DNA from: Arcobacter sp. CECT 8983
GTDB lineage: Bacteria > Campylobacterota > Campylobacteria > Campylobacterales > Arcobacteraceae
DNA length: 64,000 nucleotides
Direction of reading: 5' to 3'
NCBI RefSeq assembly: GCF_004118855.1
Contig: NZ_PDKF01000004.1
Span: 1-64,000, forward strand
Below the pieces are notes generated by a model. That model searched no databases, was not told the DNA's origin, and worked only from the letters and a program-made list of their open reading frames with translations. Below are positions 52,614-63,310 of the stretch, one piece after another. The position numbers and the translations under genes were made by a program. The first letter of the stretch is position 1. Each line of letters opens with the position of its first letter.

Positions 52614-52988
52614 ATGCCTACTATCAATCAACTTGTTAGAAAAGAGCGAAAAAGGGTGATTAAAAAATCTAAATCACCAGCTTTAGACAAATGTCCACAA
52701 AGAAGAGGAGTATGTACAAGAGTATATACAACTACACCAAAGAAACCTAACTCGGCTTTAAGAAAAGTTGCAAAAGTTAGATTAACAACTGGATTTGAGG
52801 TTATCTCATATATCGGTGGTGAGGGTCACAACTTACAAGAACACTCTATCGTATTAGTTAGAGGGGGAAGAGTTAAGGATTTACCTGGTGTTAAGTATCA
52901 CATCGTTAGAGGTGCTTTAGATACAGCTGGTGTTGCAAATAGAACTGTTGCAAGATCTAAATATGGTACTAAAAGACCTAAGAAATAA
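52614..52988 (+). CDS. rpsL: 30S ribosomal protein S12
   Basis: S12 has 124 residues and helps decode mRNA in the A site. [14 protein letters not shown] and [13 protein letters not shown] are intact. The two lysines whose change gives streptomycin resistance are present (wild type). It is the first gene of rpsL-rpsG-fusA. Confidence 0.98.
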   Translation: MPTINQLVRKERKRVIKKSKSPALDKCPQRRGVCTRVYTTTPKKPNSALRKVAKVRLTTGFEVISYIGGEGHNLQEHSIVLVRGGRVKDLPGVKYHIVRGALDTAGVANRTVARSKYGTKRPKK

Positions 52989-52992
52989 GTAG

Positions 52993-53472
<480 letters not shown>

Positions 53473-53487
53473 TAGGAAACAATTAAC

Positions 53488-55596
53488 ATGGCTAGAAAAA
53501 CACCACTTAACAGAGTTCGAAATATCGGTATTGCTGCACACATTGATGCAGGAAAAACTACAACAACAGAAAGAATTTTATTTTATACTGGTGTATCTCA
53601 CAAAATTGGTGAGGTTCACGAGGGTGCTGCAACTATGGACTGGATGGAACAAGAGCAAGAAAGAGGTATTACAATTACTTCTGCTGCTACTACTTGTCAC
53701 TGGCCTCACCCAAAAACTAATGAGCAACTACAAATAAACATTATTGACACTCCAGGTCACGTTGACTTTACAATTGAAGTTGAAAGATCTATGAGGGTTC
53801 TTGATGGTGCTGTAGCTGTATTCTGTTCAGTTGGTGGGGTTCAACCACAATCTGAAACAGTTTGGAGACAAGCTAATAAATATAGAGTACCAAGAATGAT
53901 ATTCGTTAACAAAATGGATAGAACTGGTGCAGATTTCTATATGGTTGAAAAACAAGTTTCTGAAAGATTAAAAGCTAATCCAGTACCTATTCAATTACCA
54001 ATTGGTGCTGAAGAAAACTTCCAAGGTATAGTTGATTTAGTTGCAATGAAAGCTATTGTTTGGGATGAAGATGCAGCTATGGGTTCTAACTACCACGTAG
54101 AAGAAATTCCAGCAGATATGATGGACAAAGCAGAAGAGTATAGAGAAAAAATGATCGAAGCTGCTGCTGAGTCTTCAGAAGAGTTAATGGAAAAATACTT
54201 TGAAGAAGGTGAATTATCTGAAGAAGAAATTGTTGCAGGTCTTAAAGCTCAATGTTTAGCTATGCAAATTACTCCAATGACTTGTGGTACTGCATTTAAA
54301 AACAAAGGTGTTCAAACTTTACTTGACGCTGTTGCAATGTATTTACCAGCTCCAACAGAAGTTGCTGATATTAGAGGTGAAACTCAAGATGGTGAAGCTG
54401 TAATTGTACCTTCTTCTGATGAGGGTGAAGTTGCTGCATTAGCATTTAAAATTATGACTGACCCATTTGTTGGACAATTAACATTTACAAGAGTATATAG
54501 AGGACAATTAGAGTCTGGTACTTATGTAATGAACTCAACTAAAATGAAAAAAGAGAGAATCGGAAGATTACTTAAAATGCACGCAAACAACAGAGAAGAA
54601 GTTTCAGAACTTTATGCTGGTGAAATTGGTGCAGTTGTTGGTCTTAAAACTACAATTACAGGTGATACTTTAGCTTCTGATAAAGATCCAGTTATCTTAG
54701 AAAGAATGGAATTCCCTGAGCCAGTTATCTCTGTTGCAGTTGAGCCAAAAACAAAAGCTGACCAAGAGAAAATGGGTATTGCTTTAGGAAAATTAGCAGA
54801 AGAAGATCCATCATTCAGAGTAAATACTGATGAAGAATCTGGTCAAACTATTATTTCAGGAATGGGTGAATTACACCTTGAGATTCTTGTAGATAGAATG
54901 AAAAGAGAATTCAAAGTTGAAGCTGAAGTTGGTGCTCCACAAGTTGCTTATAGAGAAACTATTAAGAACCCAGTTAAAAATGAGTACAAATATGCTAAAC
55001 AATCTGGTGGTAAAGGTCAATATGGTCACGTATTCTTAGAGATCAACCCATTACCATCTGATTCTGAAGAAAACTTCAAGTTTAATAACAACATTAAAGG
55101 TGGGGTTGTACCAAAAGAGTATATTCCTGCAGTTCAAAAAGGTTGTGAAGAAGCTATGGCTGGTGGTATTCTTGCTGGATATCCAATGGTTAATATTGAA
55201 GTTACTTTATATGATGGTTCTTACCACGACGTTGACTCATCTGAGATGGCGTTTAAATTAGCTGCATCAATGGGATTTAAAGAGGGTTGTAGAAGTGCTG
55301 CTGCACAAGCTGTAATCTTAGAGCCAATGATGAAAGTTGAAATTGAAACTCCTGAAGAGTATATGGGAGATGTTATCGGTGACGTTAACAAAAGAAGAGG
55401 ACAAGTTCAATCTATGGATGAAAGAGCTGGTGTTAAACTAGTTACTGCAATGATTCCATTATCTGAAATGTTCGGATACTCTACTGACTTAAGATCTATG
55501 TCTCAAGGTAGAGCAACTTACGGTATGTTATTTGATAACTATGCTGAAGTTCCAAAGAATGTTTCTGAAGAAATCATTACTAAGAGAAATGGTTAA
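53488..55596 (+). CDS. fusA: elongation factor G
   Basis: EF-G drives ribosomal translocation with GTP. It has 702 residues and five domains. GTPase motifs are [15 protein letters not shown] near 17-31, DTPGHVDF near 88-95 and NKMD near 142. Domain IV carries the tip HVFLEINP. It ends 4 bases before a long hairpin. Confidence 0.98.
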   Translation: MARKTPLNRVRNIGIAAHIDAGKTTTTERILFYTGVSHKIGEVHEGAATMDWMEQEQERGITITSAATTCHWPHPKTNEQLQINIIDTPGHVDFTIEVERSMRVLDGAVAVFCSVGGVQPQSETVWRQANKYRVPRMIFVNKMDRTGADFYMVEKQVSERLKANPVPIQLPIGAEENFQGIVDLVAMKAIVWDEDAAMGSNYHVEEIPADMMDKAEEYREKMIEAAAESSEELMEKYFEEGELSEEEIVAGLKAQCLAMQITPMTCGTAFKNKGVQTLLDAVAMYLPAPTEVADIRGETQDGEAVIVPSSDEGEVAALAFKIMTDPFVGQLTFTRVYRGQLESGTYVMNSTKMKKERIGRLLKMHANNREEVSELYAGEIGAVVGLKTTITGDTLASDKDPVILERMEFPEPVISVAVEPKTKADQEKMGIALGKLAEEDPSFRVNTDEESGQTIISGMGELHLEILVDRMKREFKVEAEVGAPQVAYRETIKNPVKNEYKYAKQSGGKGQYGHVFLEINPLPSDSEENFKFNNNIKGGVVPKEYIPAVQKGCEEAMAGGILAGYPMVNIEVTLYDGSYHDVDSSEMAFKLAASMGFKEGCRSAAAQAVILEPMMKVEIETPEEYMGDVIGDVNKRRGQVQSMDERAGVKLVTAMIPLSEMFGYSTDLRSMSQGRATYGMLFDNYAEVPKNVSEEIITKRNG

Positions 55597-55640
55597 TCAC
55601 GTTAAGTAAGAGTGAATTGCTTCACTTCTTTAGTGATTAA
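55593..55640 (+). other. hairpin at the end of fusA
   Basis: An 8-bp outer stem (55593-55600 with 55633-55640, including the fusA stop) encloses an inner hairpin around 55611-55626. Confidence 0.5.
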
Positions 55641-55645
55641 CGAGA

Positions 55646-55692
55646 TTTACTTTGTTTAATAGAAATCTATGATTTCGTAATTAAACAGTAAA
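55646..55692 (+). other. long hairpin downstream of fusA
   Basis: Three stacked perfect stems of 6, 7 and 6 bp (55646-55651, 55654-55660, 55662-55667 with their partners) close on a 3-base loop. It may protect the mRNA 3' end. That is inference. Confidence 0.55.
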
Positions 55693-55712
55693 TGTCAGAA
55701 CTAATAGCGTTT

Positions 55713-55743
55713 AAAGCTCAAGCTTCGGCTTGGGCTTTTTTTA
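55713..55743 (+). terminator. str operon terminator
   Basis: An 11-bp stem with a TTCG loop followed by T8, a textbook intrinsic terminator. Confidence 0.95.
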
Positions 55744-55812
55744 TACCCACTGCTTTTTAACTTTTAATTAGATAAAATCTCTACAAATTATATAATCAAA
55801 TAGGAAAAATAT

Positions 55813-56682
55813 TTGAAACTTACAAGAAGTGCAAAAAAGCTTAAAACCAAAAGTAAAGCGGGAATCATCTTAAAACCAGAATCGCCTGAAATAGGAAAAG
55901 AGTACTTTGAAATAGTTGATTATTTTAAAGCCCATAATATAGAAACTTTTTTAGAAGAAAAAAGTGCGAAAATGCTTAATCTATATAATGGTGTCTCATT
56001 AGAACAATTATGTGAAAAAGTTGATTTTTTAGTATCAGTTGGTGGAGATGGTACTTTATTATCAGTTGTAAGAAACTCATTTAGATATAATATCCCAATC
56101 TTAGGTATTCATATGGGAACACTAGGATTTTTAACTGATATTGTGTATGAAGAATTACCAAATTTTTTAATTGACTTTTTCAATAATAATTATAGAATTG
56201 ATAATAGAATGCTTGTAGAATGCCAAGTAAATGATAAAACTTTTGTTGCTTTTAATGATATAGTTATTTCAAGAAAAACTGTTTCTTCAATGATTAAAAT
56301 CAAAGCAAAAATTGATGGTGCTTCATTTAATAACTACTATGGAGATGGTGTTATTATATCTACACCTACAGGTTCAACTGCATATAATTTATCAGTTGGT
56401 GGACCTGTTGTTTATCCTTTAACAGAAGCTTTTATTATAACACCTGTTGCACCTCATAGTCTTACTCAAAGACCACTTGTAATGCCAGCAGATATAGAGA
56501 TAGAATTTAAGATAAAAGATGAACAAGGAGCTGTTTTATTAATTGATGGTCAAGATACTTATGAAGTTGATAATAACACAGTAGTAAAAGTAACTATTGC
56601 CAAACAAAAAGCTAAGCTAATACATAGAACTAAAAGAAACTTTTTTGAAGTTTTAAATGATAAATTACAGTGGGGTAATTAA
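55813..56682 (+). CDS. nadK: NAD kinase
   Basis: NadK makes NADP from NAD. It has 289 residues. GGDGTLL near 76-82 binds the phosphate, and the GDGVIISTPTGSTAYN segment near 177-192 is the family signature. FNDIVISR is also present. The start is TTG, with an AGGA site at 55801-55805. It is followed 4 bases later by recN. Confidence 0.94.
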   Translation: MKLTRSAKKLKTKSKAGIILKPESPEIGKEYFEIVDYFKAHNIETFLEEKSAKMLNLYNGVSLEQLCEKVDFLVSVGGDGTLLSVVRNSFRYNIPILGIHMGTLGFLTDIVYEELPNFLIDFFNNNYRIDNRMLVECQVNDKTFVAFNDIVISRKTVSSMIKIKAKIDGASFNNYYGDGVIISTPTGSTAYNLSVGGPVVYPLTEAFIITPVAPHSLTQRPLVMPADIEIEFKIKDEQGAVLLIDGQDTYEVDNNTVVKVTIAKQKAKLIHRTKRNFFEVLNDKLQWGN

Positions 56683-56686
56683 TTTT

Positions 56687-58225
56687 ATGATTGAAAGAAT
56701 TTATTTAAAAGATTTTCTATCGTTTAAAGAAGTAGAAATGGAACTTGATAAAGGTTTAATAGTTTTTACAGGTCCATCAGGAGCTGGTAAATCAGTTTTA
56801 ATGCAATCTATTTTATCTTTATTTGCCATAACTGAGAGTAAAGCAAGTTTAGGAGAAGTATCATTAATAGATTCAAAGATAGAAGATGAAGCTTATGATA
56901 TTTCAAAAGATGATGATATTGTAATAAAACAAATAAAAAAAGATAAAGTAAGATTTTTTTTAAATAACCAAACTGTTTCTAAAAAGAATTTAAATACCTT
57001 TTCAAAGAAATTAATTAAACATCTTCATTTAAAAGATACAAGTGATTTTGATAGTAAAAAACTAATTGCCTTTTTAGACTCGTTATGTATGAAAAACAAT
57101 AAAGAGTTTAAAACATTAAAAGAACAATTTGATAAAGAGTATAAAGAGTTAGAAAAAACAAGAAAAGAGCTTGCAAAGATTAAAGAAGATGAATTAAAAT
57201 TAGAAGACTTAAAAGAGTTTGCCAAGTTTGAAATTGAAAAAATTGATAGTATAAATCCAAAGGTTGATGAATTTGAGGAACTTGATTCTATAAAGAAAAA
57301 ATTATCAAAAAAAGAGAAAATAGAAGAGGCAATAAAACTAGCTAGTCCTATTTTTGATTATACTTCTCATGTAAATAGTGCATTAGAATTATTAGATGAA
57401 GATTCAAGTTTCTTTGATGAGAGTATAAATGAAGTAAATAATATATTTGAGAAGTTTAATGACTCATTATATGAACTAGAAGAGTTAGATATTGAAACAG
57501 TTTTAGATAGATTAGAAAAACTATCTTCGTTACAAAAAAGATTTGGTTCTATTGAAGAAGCAATTGCTTATAAAGAAGAGAAACAAAAAGAGTTAGATGG
57601 ATATGAAAACATCTCTTTTGAAAAATCTGTTTTAGAAAAAAATTTAAAAAAATTGCAAGAAAGTATTTCAATTTTAGTTGACAAAATCTCTTTATACAGA
57701 AAAGAGTCTGTAGAAATTTTAGTTGAAAAAATAAATCATTATCTAAAATATCTATATCTTTCAAATGCAACAATTACATTAGAGAAAAAAGAGTTAGACC
57801 ACACAGGTATAGATGAAGTTATTTTTGAATTAAATGGAGTGAATCTTGATACTATAAGTAGTGGTGAGTTCAACAGACTAAGACTTGCACTATTAACTTC
57901 TATTAGTGAATTTGAAATAGTAAACAATGGAATACTATTTTTAGATGAAATTGATGCTAACTTAAGTGGTAAAGAAAGTTCAGCCATTGCAACTGTTTTA
58001 GAAAAGCTATCACAAAACTATCAAATATTTGCAATATCTCATCAACCACAATTAACATCAACTGCTGATATTCATTTTTTAGTTGATAAAAAAGATGGTA
58101 TTTCTAGTGTGAAAAAACTTGATGATAAATCAAGAGTAGATGAAATAGCAAGAATGATTAGTGGTGAAGATATAACAGAAGATGCATATACTTTTGCAAA
58201 GAATCTTTTAGAAAAAAGAGTTTAA
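56687..58225 (+). CDS. recN: DNA repair protein RecN
   Basis: RecN is an SMC-like ATPase in double-strand break repair. The 512-residue form starts at MIERIYLKDF (56687). A longer frame opens 10 codons upstream but overlaps nadK and lacks the family N-terminus. Walker A is GPSGAGKS near 27-34, then come two coiled-coil arms (about 140-215 and 280-345), the signature SSGEFNRLRLA near 400 and Walker B LFLDEIDANLSGKE near 424. The H-loop SHQPQL is visible. The end overlaps the ankyrin gene by 4 bp. Confidence 0.9.
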   Translation: MIERIYLKDFLSFKEVEMELDKGLIVFTGPSGAGKSVLMQSILSLFAITESKASLGEVSLIDSKIEDEAYDISKDDDIVIKQIKKDKVRFFLNNQTVSKKNLNTFSKKLIKHLHLKDTSDFDSKKLIAFLDSLCMKNNKEFKTLKEQFDKEYKELEKTRKELAKIKEDELKLEDLKEFAKFEIEKIDSINPKVDEFEELDSIKKKLSKKEKIEEAIKLASPIFDYTSHVNSALELLDEDSSFFDESINEVNNIFEKFNDSLYELEELDIETVLDRLEKLSSLQKRFGSIEEAIAYKEEKQKELDGYENISFEKSVLEKNLKKLQESISILVDKISLYRKESVEILVEKINHYLKYLYLSNATITLEKKELDHTGIDEVIFELNGVNLDTISSGEFNRLRLALLTSISEFEIVNNGILFLDEIDANLSGKESSAIATVLEKLSQNYQIFAISHQPQLTSTADIHFLVDKKDGISSVKKLDDKSRVDEIARMISGEDITEDAYTFAKNLLEKRV

Positions 58226-60135
58226 GAAGAAACTTCAAACTCTTTTTTCATATTTGAGATAAGTTTTGTAACTTTCTCTTTTTTAATTGGATCTTTAGTA
58301 CCTTCTAAAACTTTTGGTAAGGTATCATGGAATTTTTTTAAGAAGGTTAAAATATATTTTGTTTTTTTGTGGGGGTTATTAATATGAGCCCCTTTTTCTA
58401 ACATCTCTGAAACAATTTTTGTATAACCTAAAAATGCTGCATAGTTTATAGGTAAAACTCCAAACTTATCAGGGGTATTTAGTAATTCTTGGCAATGAGC
58501 AAAAATATATTTAAACATTTTTAAATCATTTTTCCAAACTGCATTATGAAGCATATGTCTGCCTTTATTATCAACTGCTTTTAAATTTGCTCCATTTTTC
58601 ATTAATATTCTAACTACATTAATATCTAGGTCTAATATAGCTTTATGTAGAACAACACCTCCAAAAGAATCTTTTGCATTTACATTTGCCCCAAGTAGTA
58701 AAATTGTATTTAGATTATCATAATACTTTTTCTTTTTTACTTCATTTTCTTCTTTTAAATTCTCTTCCATATATTTGTAAAGAACATGATAACCTTCCAT
58801 ATCTGTTTGATTTATATCTGCTCCATATCTAATAAGTATTTTGATTAAATCAAAGTTGCCATATCTTAAAGCTTCAAAAAAGTATGGTTCTCTTTTTGAA
58901 TTAAGCATAGTAAGGTTTGCATTTGTATTTTGCAAAATTGCTTCAAATAGCGTAATATAGTCCGTATTTGAGCTAATCTCTGGGAATCTTGGTTTCTTTT
59001 CACTTTTAACCGTTAATATAGCTTCAATTAATTTTTCAATTGCTGTTACACTATCTTTATCTTTTATATTTGGATCTGCACCAAAATCAATTAATATTTG
59101 ATTTATTTCTGTAAAACTTGAGTTTTGAATAATAGATTGGCTAAGTGCAGTTTGTCTATCTCTATTTTTTATATTTATATCAACTTCACAATCAAGTAAA
59201 AGATTTAATATTTTTACAGATTTATATTTTACAGGAAGAGACACAGCTGTTTCATTGGCATAATTACAAGTATCTAAATTAATTCCACTATTTGCAACTA
59301 TTGGTATCATATTAGTTAGATTCTCTAACTCTTTAACTTCTTCCTCATAATTTTCAACAATTCCGTTTTCTATTTTGTACTCTTTTTCTAAAACAATAGA
59401 CAATAAATGCAATAGAATATTATTACCTTTTTCATCAACATGATTAATATCGACAATTTGAGTAAAAGGAGCAAATAACTTTTTACTTTTAACTCCATTT
59501 TCAACAATATAAAACAAAGCATTTCTTTGATGTTTATCTTCAACACTAAACTTATTAAATCTAGGAATTAACAGTTTAAAAATTTTTTCATCTAAAAATG
59601 TTTCATTGTAAAAAAGTATCTCTTCTTTATTTTTTAAGTTTTTATTATCAAGAATATCTTGAACAATCTCAATTGATTTATTCTTCACTGCAAGTTGTAG
59701 AAGGGATAAACCTTTATGGTTTTTTTTATTTACATCTGTAATCTTAGTTTTAATTTTTTTATAAATTTCAACTAAATTGTTTTCAATAATATATTCAACA
59801 GCTGATGTTTTATCATAGTCTAACTTATTTACATCAACATCATACTTTATAAGTTCTTCAATGCATTTAACATAATTATATTTGCAAGCAATTAATAATG
59901 CAGTTTGACCTTCTCCATCAACATCTCTTACATTTATACCATTTTTTAGAAGCCAAGCAACAGCTTTATGATTATTTTCTAATGTTGCAATATGTAAAAA
60001 GTTTTGTAAATTTTGATTTGTATGATTAATATTAATATGTTCTAAAATTGAATTTGCTTTTGATTCACTAAAGTTTTTACTTTTTATTTCTGTAATTAAA
60101 TCATCAGCAGTTTTTTTAAATAGTTTTCCTATCAT
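58222..60135 (-). CDS. ankyrin-repeat protein
   Basis: A 637-residue protein built of about 14 ankyrin repeats. Examples are AVAWLLKNGINVRDVDGEGQ, INIKNRDRQTALSQSI and DINQTDMEGYHVLYKYM. It has no signal peptide or membrane segment. The chosen start (MIGKLFKKTADD) has GGAG 6 bases upstream. The frame is open 10 codons further up. Ankyrin proteins bind partners, so the role is unknown. It is convergent with recN (4-bp overlap) and divergent from the chemoreceptor at 60270. Confidence 0.83.
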   Translation of the reverse strand: MIGKLFKKTADDLITEIKSKNFSESKANSILEHININHTNQNLQNFLHIATLENNHKAVAWLLKNGINVRDVDGEGQTALLIACKYNYVKCIEELIKYDVDVNKLDYDKTSAVEYIIENNLVEIYKKIKTKITDVNKKNHKGLSLLQLAVKNKSIEIVQDILDNKNLKNKEEILFYNETFLDEKIFKLLIPRFNKFSVEDKHQRNALFYIVENGVKSKKLFAPFTQIVDINHVDEKGNNILLHLLSIVLEKEYKIENGIVENYEEEVKELENLTNMIPIVANSGINLDTCNYANETAVSLPVKYKSVKILNLLLDCEVDINIKNRDRQTALSQSIIQNSSFTEINQILIDFGADPNIKDKDSVTAIEKLIEAILTVKSEKKPRFPEISSNTDYITLFEAILQNTNANLTMLNSKREPYFFEALRYGNFDLIKILIRYGADINQTDMEGYHVLYKYMEENLKEENEVKKKKYYDNLNTILLLGANVNAKDSFGGVVLHKAILDLDINVVRILMKNGANLKAVDNKGRHMLHNAVWKNDLKMFKYIFAHCQELLNTPDKFGVLPINYAAFLGYTKIVSEMLEKGAHINNPHKKTKYILTFLKKFHDTLPKVLEGTKDPIKKEKVTKLISNMKKEFEVSS

Positions 60136-60269
60136 TTTTTCTCCATTAAAATTGGATTTTAACATAAATAAAGAAAAATAAAAATAATTTTTACAAATTC
60201 TCTAAGTAACTTGACAAATTTTGTTTTTAAAAGCTAAAATATATCAAAATAATGAAAAGGGATGCTAAT

Positions 60270-63179
60270 ATGGGGGGATTATCTATCAAAGGTAAATTGC
60301 TGCTTATTTCTTTAGTAGCAATAGTACTAGTTGTAGTTACAACTGAAGTACAATCTATTTACTCAATAAAAGAGTTATCTAAGAAGGACGTTGAAAAATT
60401 TAGAAAGGAAGCTTACTTAAAAAAAGAAAAAGAGTTGCAAAACTATGTTTCTTTAGCAATGAAAACAGTTGATTCTTATTATAAAAGAACAGCTATTGAC
60501 AAAGTAAAAGTTGAAATTCAAGAGGATATTAAAAAGCATACAGGCTTTCTTTTTTCAATCTTAGAAGCAGAGTATATTAGATTAAATGGAAAAATATCTC
60601 AAGATGAATTAAAATCTAGGCTTAAAAGTATTGTAGAAGGAACAAGATACGGAAAGACTGGATATTTCTGGATCAATGACACTGATGCAGTAATGGTAAT
60701 GCATCCTATTAAACCTCAATTAAATAATAAAGACTTATCTGAATTTAAAGATAAAGGTGGGAAAAAGATCTTTACAGAATTTGCTAATGTTGCAAAAAAA
60801 GATTCAGAAGGCTTTGTTGATTATGTTTGGCCTAAACCAGGCTTTGAAAAACCACAACCTAAAGTTTCTTTCGTAAAGTTATTTGAACCTTTTAATTGGG
60901 TCATTGGAACAGGTGAATATGTTTCAGATGTTACCGCAAATCTTAAAAAAGAGGCTTTACAAGCTATTAAAAATATGGGATATGGAAATAATGGATATTT
61001 TTGGATTAATGATTCACATCCTAAAATGATAATGCATCCAATCAAACCTAGTCTTGATGGAAAAGATTTATCAGCAGTAAAAGATAAAGCAGGAAAATTT
61101 TTATTTAATGACATGTCAAAAATTGCTAATGCTAAATCTGAAGGTGGTCTTATTAAATATATGTGGGAAAAGCCAGGTAAGGATGTGCCTCAACAAAAAT
61201 TTTCATTTGTGCAAAAATTTGAGCCATGGGATTGGATTATTGGTACTGGAGAGTATGTAGACGATGTAGAAGATAGTATTGTTGCAATGGAGAAAAGAAC
61301 TATTGATGAAATTAATTCAATTATTAAATACACATTTGTTTTTATCTTAATTTCTATTATTATCATTTACATTATTTATTCATATTTAATAAAAAAAGTA
61401 ATTACTAATCCATTAGAAGATTTAAAAGATGCAATAGAAAATCTAAAAAGTTCAAATAGTAATAATATGATTGAGAAAAAGAATGATGATGAAATTGGAA
61501 AAGTTGTTGATTCTTTTAATGGTTATATAAAATCTTTACAAGATGAGCAAGCGCAAGATGCTATTGTAATTGATGAAGTAAAAGATGTAATACAAAAAGT
61601 AAATAATGGATTCTATGTTTATAAAGTAAATGCAACTTCAAGTAATCCTCAAATACAAGAGTTAAGAACTTCTATTAACGCTATGATTGAAGGTACTAAT
61701 GTAAAACTTGAAGAAATAAACAAAATCTTAATTGAGTATGGTAATTCTAATTTTGATTATAAAACAAGTAGTAAACATGCTGTATCAAATGGTATTATTG
61801 GTTCTATTTTCACAAGTACAAAACAACTAGGTGGAACTGTATCTGAGTTTTTATCTATGATTACAACTACTGGTGAGAAATTAAATAATGATACTGATGT
61901 TTTATCTTCATCTTCATCTACATTATCAACTTCAGCTAATGAACAAGCTGCAAGTTTAGAAGAAACAGCTGCTGCGGTTGAAGAAATTACTTCAATTATT
62001 AAATCAAGTAATGAAAAAGTAAATAGAATGTCAATTTTGGCAAATGATTTAAATAAGTCAGCTCAAGATGGTCAAGAATTAGCTACTAAAACAACAAGTG
62101 CAATGGAAGAAATTGATGTGCAAGTTAGTTCAATTAATGAAGCAATTACTGTAATTGACCAAATTGCATTCCAAACAAATATTCTTTCACTAAACGCAGC
62201 AGTTGAAGCAGCAACAGCAGGTGAAGCTGGAAAAGGTTTTGCAGTTGTAGCAGGGGAAGTTAGAAATTTAGCCAATAGATCTGCTGAAGCAGCAAAAGAG
62301 ATTAAAGAGTTAGTTGAAAGAGCAACTAGTAAAGCAAATGAAGGTAAGCAAATTGCTAATAATATGATTGGTGGTTATGCTGACTTAAGTTCTAAAGTAA
62401 CTGAAACAATCGGATTAATTTCAGATGTAAACAGTGCAAGTAAAGAACAAGAAACTGGAATTGTTCAAATTAATGACGTTGTAAACTCTTTAGACCAAGC
62501 TACTCAAAAAAATGCTGAGTCTTCAACTCAAATCAGTAATCTTGCAAATGAAGTTGCAGGACTATCAACAAATATGCTTGAAATAGCAGATAGAGCAAAC
62601 TTTAATAAAGAAAAAAAGAATGAGATTTGTGATATTAATCTTGTCTTTGAAATTGCAAAACTTAAAAATGATCATATTAAATTCAAAAATGATAACTTTG
62701 CAAAAGTAGGAAACTCAAATAGTTCTTGGAAAGTTAAAACTTGTAAAGAGTGTGACTTTGGCAAATGGATTTTAGAACAAGAAAATAAAGGAAAAGATTT
62801 TACAAAAACTTCATCTTGGCCTTCATTAAAAGAACAACATGAAAATGTACACAAAGCAGTACAAGAGTATGTTGATGAAAATGCTAAAAATGCTTCAAAT
62901 GATAAATTAGAAATGATTTCTAAAAAGCTTGAAGATTCTACTCAAAGTTTATTTGATATGATGGATAATATAAAAGTAGAGCATTGTAAAACTTATACTC
63001 AAGATGTGCATGTTGAAAAAAAACCTTCAATAGAACCTAAAAAAGAAACAGTTATAAAAAAACATGTAGAAAGTGAGGTTTCTTCTTCTAAAAAAATAGA
63101 ACCGAATACAAATCCTACTTCAGCAAAAAAAACTATAACTGCAAACAATAATGACGATGATGAGTGGGAAAGCTTCTAA
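60270..63179 (+). CDS. chemoreceptor with tandem Cache modules, CZB domain and EWESF tail
   Basis: A 969-residue chemoreceptor with a start at MGGLSIKGK, which has GGGA upstream. The frame is open 6 codons before. Membrane segments lie near 7-27 and 352-374. Between them are two similar Cache modules, with [11 protein letters not shown] near 127 and [11 protein letters not shown] near 238. The signalling tip [20 protein letters not shown] is conserved. Near 780-885 is a CZB zinc-binding domain with [11 protein letters not shown] and [11 protein letters not shown] flexible tail of about 80 residues ends EWESF, a CheR/CheB-tether-like pentapeptide. It could be a receptor for an organic acid. 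Confidence 0.9.
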   Translation: MGGLSIKGKLLLISLVAIVLVVVTTEVQSIYSIKELSKKDVEKFRKEAYLKKEKELQNYVSLAMKTVDSYYKRTAIDKVKVEIQEDIKKHTGFLFSILEAEYIRLNGKISQDELKSRLKSIVEGTRYGKTGYFWINDTDAVMVMHPIKPQLNNKDLSEFKDKGGKKIFTEFANVAKKDSEGFVDYVWPKPGFEKPQPKVSFVKLFEPFNWVIGTGEYVSDVTANLKKEALQAIKNMGYGNNGYFWINDSHPKMIMHPIKPSLDGKDLSAVKDKAGKFLFNDMSKIANAKSEGGLIKYMWEKPGKDVPQQKFSFVQKFEPWDWIIGTGEYVDDVEDSIVAMEKRTIDEINSIIKYTFVFILISIIIIYIIYSYLIKKVITNPLEDLKDAIENLKSSNSNNMIEKKNDDEIGKVVDSFNGYIKSLQDEQAQDAIVIDEVKDVIQKVNNGFYVYKVNATSSNPQIQELRTSINAMIEGTNVKLEEINKILIEYGNSNFDYKTSSKHAVSNGIIGSIFTSTKQLGGTVSEFLSMITTTGEKLNNDTDVLSSSSSTLSTSANEQAASLEETAAAVEEITSIIKSSNEKVNRMSILANDLNKSAQDGQELATKTTSAMEEIDVQVSSINEAITVIDQIAFQTNILSLNAAVEAATAGEAGKGFAVVAGEVRNLANRSAEAAKEIKELVERATSKANEGKQIANNMIGGYADLSSKVTETIGLISDVNSASKEQETGIVQINDVVNSLDQATQKNAESSTQISNLANEVAGLSTNMLEIADRANFNKEKKNEICDINLVFEIAKLKNDHIKFKNDNFAKVGNSNSSWKVKTCKECDFGKWILEQENKGKDFTKTSSWPSLKEQHENVHKAVQEYVDENAKNASNDKLEMISKKLEDSTQSLFDMMDNIKVEHCKTYTQDVHVEKKPSIEPKKETVIKKHVESEVSSSKKIEPNTNPTSAKKTITANNNDDDEWESF

Positions 63180-63187
63180 GAAGCTTC
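63170..63187 (+). terminator. weak hairpin at the end of the chemoreceptor gene
   Basis: A 7-bp stem whose loop is the TAA stop codon. It is followed by only a short mixed T/C run. Confidence 0.35.
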
Positions 63188-63263
63188 CTTCTTCATCTGT
63201 ATAAGCAAAATCTTATAAAATTTAACTAATTTTTTTTAAACTTTAATCTATAGAATTTTTTGA

Positions 63264-63269
63264 TATAAT
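63264..63269 (+). promoter_or_regulatory. -10 box for the U32-family gene
   Basis: TATAAT 41 bases before the ATG, in AT-rich DNA. An AAAGGA site is at 63300-63305. Confidence 0.55.
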
Positions 63270-63310
63270 CACGTTTTAAAAACAGTGTCTTGGAAACACA
63301 AAGGAATATA

